A stretch of 64,000 bases of DNA from NCBI RefSeq assembly GCF_019048525.1, contig NZ_CP077369.1:1798001-1862000 (forward strand), written 5' to 3'. Source of the DNA: Acinetobacter lwoffii. GTDB taxonomy: Bacteria > Pseudomonadota > Gammaproteobacteria > Pseudomonadales > Moraxellaceae. Shown here one piece after another: positions 60,138 through 64,000 of the stretch (within the stretch, counting starts at the first letter, position 1; each line of letters begins with the position of its first letter). Under the pieces are notes generated by a model. The model saw nothing but the letters and a program-made list of their open reading frames with translations, was not told the DNA's origin and did no database searches. The translations under genes and the position numbers were made by a program.

Positions 60138-61979
60138 ATGAGATTCGCGCATTTATTTAAAACTTTCAGGTTGATCTGGCTAGCCCCGCTGCTCGTAAGT
60201 AGCAGTTGGGCAGCCCTGATCACCACCCCATATATTGCACTACATAGCCAGCCGAAATATGCCCAGGCCAAATCCCTGCCTTATGCCAATCCGCAAGCAC
60301 CGAAAGGCGGTACGCTGATTCTGGCAGCTGATGGCAGTTTCGATAATTTGAACAGCATGAATGGCAAGGGCAATGTCACTGAGGGGGGCAACTATATTTT
60401 TGACAGTTTGCTGTCCAAGTCACTGGATGAGCCCGGTGTGTACTATCCCTTGCTGGCGGAAAAAGTCAGTTTTGACCCCAAGAAAACCGCCTTTATTATT
60501 TTTCATTTAAATCCGAAAGCACGGTTTAGTAATGGCCAGCCGGTAACTGCACAAGATGTCAAATACAGTTTTGAACTGTTTCAGACCCAGTCCAATTTTG
60601 GCCTGCAGATGTATTTGGCTGATTTAAACCGGCTGGAAGTCCTGTCACCTTTACAGGTCAAAATGCATTTTAAATCCGGACATAATCCGGAAATGGCGAT
60701 GATTGTCGCGCAGATGCCCATTTATTCTAAACAGGAATGGCAAAAGCGTAATTTTAAAGAATTGACGCTGAAACCGATGCTGGGTTCAGGGCCTTATGTC
60801 ATTGAACACATAGATGCTGGACGTAGTATTAGCTACAAACGTAATCCCGGATACTGGGGAAAAGACTTGATGGTCAACCGCGGGCGTTATAATTTTGACC
60901 GGATCAAGTATCGTTATTATCGTAGTCCTGAAATCAAGTTCGAAGCTTTCAAGTCGGGCCAATTTACCTTGCATGAGGAAAAACAGGTCAACCGCTGGGT
61001 GAAAGACTACCAGTTTCCCGCCGTTCGGCAAGGACAGGTGCAGCGTTACCGCTTTCAGCATCACAACCCGATTCCGACCCAGAGTCTGATATTCAATACC
61101 CGCCGTCAGCCTTTTGCCGATATCCGTTTCCGCCAAGCCTTGAGTTTTGCCTATGACTTTGAATGGCTGAATAAAGCCATGTTCTATGGTGAATATCAGC
61201 GCCTGAACAGCTTTTTTTCCAATAGCGAGCTTGCATCTCATACACGGCCAAGTGTTCAAGAACTGCACATTTTGAAACCCCATTTAAAGCAGCTTGATCC
61301 GGTTCAACGTCAGGCTGTACTGCAGGACTGGAAATATCCTCAGTCAGATGCCTCCGGTTTTAACCGGAACAATCTGTTAAAAGCCCGTCAATTGCTATTA
61401 AAGGCAGGCTATCGTTATCAACAGGGGAAGTTGGTCAATGCTGCGGGTCAACCGGTACAGATTGAGTTCCTGTTGCATCAGGCGGAACAGCAGCGTGATC
61501 TGATGCCATATCTGCGTCATTTAAAACGCTTGGGCATTCAGGCCAGCATTCGTATGGTAGAAACCGCGCAATATTATGAACGGCTGCGGAATTATCAGTT
61601 TGATATGATTGTCGATACCATGCCGCAATCCCTGACACCGGGGCAGGAGCAGAAACAGTTCTGGGGCAGTCAGGCCGCCACGCAGCCAGGTAATTATAAT
61701 TATGCCGGCATTCGAAATCCGGCCATTGATGCCGTCATTCAGCAGGTGACACAGGCTCAAAACCGTGAACAGCTGGTGAATAGTACCCGAGCATTAGACC
61801 GTTTACTGCGTGCAGGCTATTATCATATTCTGACTTATGGTACGGGTGAATACTGGTATGCTTACTGGAATATGTATCAGCAGCCGCAACGAAAACCTAA
61901 ACTCTCCGCCGGGATTGATTACTGGTGGGTCGATGCAGAAAAGGCCAGACATGTGGCTGATTATTTCAAACAGCATTAA
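60138..61979 (+). CDS. yejA: ABC transporter substrate-binding protein (YejA-like, family 5)
   Basis: The 613-residue protein has a signal peptide (LIWLAPLLVSSSWA) and a family-5 peptide-binding fold: LPYANPQAPKGGTLILAADGSFDNLNSM, MLGSGPYVIEHID, FADIRFRQALSFAYDFEWLN, WGSQAATQPGNYNYAGI. The two permease genes follow on the same strand. In E. coli YejABEF imports microcin C and peptides, which is the likely class of substrate. It is 10 bases after mltD. Confidence 0.88.
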   Translation: MRFAHLFKTFRLIWLAPLLVSSSWAALITTPYIALHSQPKYAQAKSLPYANPQAPKGGTLILAADGSFDNLNSMNGKGNVTEGGNYIFDSLLSKSLDEPGVYYPLLAEKVSFDPKKTAFIIFHLNPKARFSNGQPVTAQDVKYSFELFQTQSNFGLQMYLADLNRLEVLSPLQVKMHFKSGHNPEMAMIVAQMPIYSKQEWQKRNFKELTLKPMLGSGPYVIEHIDAGRSISYKRNPGYWGKDLMVNRGRYNFDRIKYRYYRSPEIKFEAFKSGQFTLHEEKQVNRWVKDYQFPAVRQGQVQRYRFQHHNPIPTQSLIFNTRRQPFADIRFRQALSFAYDFEWLNKAMFYGEYQRLNSFFSNSELASHTRPSVQELHILKPHLKQLDPVQRQAVLQDWKYPQSDASGFNRNNLLKARQLLLKAGYRYQQGKLVNAAGQPVQIEFLLHQAEQQRDLMPYLRHLKRLGIQASIRMVETAQYYERLRNYQFDMIVDTMPQSLTPGQEQKQFWGSQAATQPGNYNYAGIRNPAIDAVIQQVTQAQNREQLVNSTRALDRLLRAGYYHILTYGTGEYWYAYWNMYQQPQRKPKLSAGIDYWWVDAEKARHVADYFKQH

Positions 61980-62003
61980 GCTCCAAGCCTATCAGGGAGT
62001 GCC

Positions 62004-63050
62004 ATGAGCACTTATATTCTCAAACGTCTGTTGCTGATGATTCCAACCTTGCTGATCATTTTGCTGATCAATTTCATGGTGATCCAGCTGGCACCCGGTG
62101 GTCCGGTGGAGCAGGCGATTTATCAGGCGCAACAGGTCAATGGTTTGGCGCATACCGGATTGCAGTATCAGGGAAAGCAAGGCCTCACACCGGAGATGCT
62201 TGAGCAGATTAATATCCAGTACGGCTTTGACCAGCCGCTGCATATTCGATTTTGGGAAATGCTAACGCGTTATGCGCAGTTTGATCTGGGGCAGAGTTTT
62301 TTCAAAGACAAACCTGTGACTGAACTCATCTGGGAAAAATTGCCAGTATCGCTTTCTTTAGGCCTGTGGAGTACCTTGCTGATTTATCTGGTCTCCATTC
62401 CTTTAGGGATTAGAAAAGCCCGCAAACATGGCAGTCTGTTTGATCAGACCACCTCTCTAATGTTGGCCGTGGGCTATGCCATTCCAGCCTTTATTTTTGC
62501 CATTTTACTTATCGTTTTTTTTGCTGGCGGGTCTTATCTGCACTGGTTTCCCTTGCAGGGCATTCGCTCTGAAAATTTTGCTGAACTCTCATTCTTTGCG
62601 AAAATTCATGATTATTTCTGGCATATGGCCTTGCCGCTGTTGGCCATGGTGCTCGGCGGATTTGCCAGTTTGACCTATCTGGTCAAATTTTCTTTTGTGG
62701 AAGAGCTGAGCAAACAATATGTCCTGGCTGCGCGGGCCAAAGGTTTAACTGAACATGCAGTGCTGTATCGGCATGTATTCCGGAATGCCATTTTAGTGCT
62801 TATCGCAGGTTTGCCCGAAGTTCTGATCGGGGTGTTTTTCGTGGGCAACCTGTTCATCGAGATTATCTTTAATCTGGATGGGTTAGGCGTCTTAGGTTTT
62901 GAGGCGATTATCCAGCGTGACTATCCGGTGATTTTTGGTACTTTGTTTATCTTTACCTTGCTCGGTCTGATACTGCGTTTACTCAGCGATTTGCTCTATC
63001 AACTGATTGATCCAAGGATTCATTTCAGTTCACGTCGAGGATCACAATAA
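62004..63050 (+). CDS. yejB: ABC transporter permease YejB
   Basis: The 348-residue inner-membrane permease has a first helix LLLMIPTLLIILLINFMVIQLAPGGPVEQ, at least five further helices and the EAA-like loop KQYVLAARAKGLTEHAVLYRHVFRNAIL. It is the first permease of the YejABE(F) importer. Its stop overlaps the yejE start by one base (TAATG). Confidence 0.92.
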   Translation: MSTYILKRLLLMIPTLLIILLINFMVIQLAPGGPVEQAIYQAQQVNGLAHTGLQYQGKQGLTPEMLEQINIQYGFDQPLHIRFWEMLTRYAQFDLGQSFFKDKPVTELIWEKLPVSLSLGLWSTLLIYLVSIPLGIRKARKHGSLFDQTTSLMLAVGYAIPAFIFAILLIVFFAGGSYLHWFPLQGIRSENFAELSFFAKIHDYFWHMALPLLAMVLGGFASLTYLVKFSFVEELSKQYVLAARAKGLTEHAVLYRHVFRNAILVLIAGLPEVLIGVFFVGNLFIEIIFNLDGLGVLGFEAIIQRDYPVIFGTLFIFTLLGLILRLLSDLLYQLIDPRIHFSSRRGSQ

Positions 63051-64000
63051 TGTCTTCCTTGATGCAAGCACGCTGGCAACGTTTTAAGCAGCATAAGCTA
63101 GGCTTTAGCTGCTTCATTATTTTCAGTGCTATTTTCATCATTTCCTTGGGTGCAGAACTAATTGCTAACGATAAGCCCTTGCTGGTGAAATATGATCATG
63201 CTTTTTATCTGCCCATCCTGAAATCCTATCCGGAAACCACGTTTGGTGGAGTATTTGAGACAGAAGCAGAATATAAAGATCCCGTTGTACAGCAACTGAT
63301 TGCAGAAAAAGGCTGGGCGATCTGGGCCATCATTCCATTTTCTTATCAAACGCCAAATTTTGAACTGGCTGTACCAGTGCCTTCGCCACCGAGTGCGCAA
63401 AACTGGCTGGGAACAGATGATCAAGGCCGTGACGTTCTGGCACGGATTCTATATGGCTTAAGGATTTCATTACTGTTTGGTTTTGCACTGACTTTATTGT
63501 CTGCGGCGCTGGGAATTTTAGCAGGGGCAATTCAGGGTTATTATGGTGGATGGATTGACCTGATCGGGCAACGCATACTCGAAGTCTGGAGCGGTTTGCC
63601 GATGCTGTTTATGGTGATGGTACTGGTCAGTCTGTTTAGTCCGAGTATTTACTGGCTATTTCTGATCATGCTGTTATTTGGCTGGACCACACTGGTGAGT
63701 ATGGTGCGCGCTGAGTTTTTGCGCGCCAGAAATCTGGAATACGTTTGGGCAGCAAGAAGTATTGGGGCCGGGGATGGACGGATCATGTTCAAACATATTC
63801 TCCCCAATGTGATAGGTTCTAGCCTGTCACAGTTACCTTTTATGCTAACCGCCAATATTACTGCACTGACAGCGCTGGATTTTTTAGGGTATGGTCTGCC
63901 ACCCGATTCGGCATCCCTCGGGGAACTCTTGCTTCAGGCCAAAAACAACTTAAATGCGCCGTGGCTGGCATTGTCGGGATTCTTTAGTTTGGCGATTGTA
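63050..64000 (+). CDS. yejE: ABC transporter permease YejE, truncated by window end
   Basis: The frame begins ATG 63050 inside the yejB stop and is still open at 64000 (317 codons). It starts SSLMQARWQRFKQHKLGF, has a large periplasmic loop, NWLGTDDQGRDVLARILYGL, and the EAA loop AEFLRARNLEYVWAARSIGA. It is a DppC-type permease; the C-terminus and the expected ATPase gene yejF lie beyond the window. Confidence 0.93.
   Translation, partial: MSSLMQARWQRFKQHKLGFSCFIIFSAIFIISLGAELIANDKPLLVKYDHAFYLPILKSYPETTFGGVFETEAEYKDPVVQQLIAEKGWAIWAIIPFSYQTPNFELAVPVPSPPSAQNWLGTDDQGRDVLARILYGLRISLLFGFALTLLSAALGILAGAIQGYYGGWIDLIGQRILEVWSGLPMLFMVMVLVSLFSPSIYWLFLIMLLFGWTTLVSMVRAEFLRARNLEYVWAARSIGAGDGRIMFKHILPNVIGSSLSQLPFMLTANITALTALDFLGYGLPPDSASLGELLLQAKNNLNAPWLALSGFFSLAIV

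Overview
The window looks like a chromosomal segment of an Acinetobacter-like gammaproteobacterium (Moraxellaceae). This rests on moderately AT-rich DNA, a GTP-type PEP carboxykinase, a bare rsxB-nth pair with no rnf operon, an rnhA-dnaQ fusion, a lone urea carboxylase with a GntR regulator, the zapA/6S RNA/ygfB/pepP/ubiH cluster and a FimL-like protein. The species cannot be fixed from sequence alone. Nearly all of the window is housekeeping DNA with short intergenic gaps and many clean hairpin terminators. No insertion sequence, prophage, CRISPR array or integrase was seen.

Layout. 1-1.1 kb: a WYL-type regulator interrupted by a heptanucleotide repeat expansion lying exactly on its WYL motif. 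1.2-1.4 kb: tRNA-Leu(UAA) and tRNA-Cys(GCA) on the minus strand. 1.5-5.7 kb: folD, a methyltransferase, a lipoprotein and pckG. 6.1-7.8 kb: overlapping lipid kinase and metallophosphoesterase. 7.8-10 kb: groES-groEL behind a sigma-32-like promoter. 10-16.6 kb: NlpE-like and other lipoproteins, a LuxR-type regulator, an acyltransferase, an SDR and a TauE/SafE-type permease. 16.7-22.5 kb: rsmD-mrdA, an outer-membrane-type protein, a DUF445 protein and adk. 22.6-32.5 kb: nth-rsxB, gdhA, a META-domain lipoprotein, a DODA-type dioxygenase, rlmH, an M28 peptidase, lon and the 5-formyl-THF cyclo-ligase. 32.9-40.5 kb: the most accessory-looking part, with a VOC protein, urea carboxylase plus GntR, a sorbosone-dehydrogenase-like lipoprotein and a 53-residue YqaE/Pmp3-type protein. 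40.7-48.1 kb: 6S RNA, zapA and a coiled-coil gene on the minus strand, divergent from ygfB, pepP, ubiH and a second UbiH-family gene. 48.3-52.6 kb: a SutA-like acidic protein, rsmI divergent from an lpoA-like gene, then yraN, dolP and an alpha/beta hydrolase. 52.7-56.6 kb: nudC, fimL-like and rnhA-dnaQ. 56.8-64 kb: mltD with eight LysM repeats, then yejA, yejB and yejE, the last cut by the window end.

Themes. Cell-wall genes (mrdA, mltD, lpoA-like, zapA) and outer-membrane lipoproteins recur. Proteostasis (groESL, lon) appears under probable heat-shock control. One-carbon (folD, formyl-THF ligase), nitrogen (gdhA, urea carboxylase) and quinone (ubiH and paralogue) metabolism are represented.

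I found no convincing wholly new multi-gene system. The best leads are the repeat-based break in the WYL regulator, the RNase HI-DnaQ fusion, the orphan soluble RsxB next to nth, and the urea carboxylase without allophanate hydrolase.
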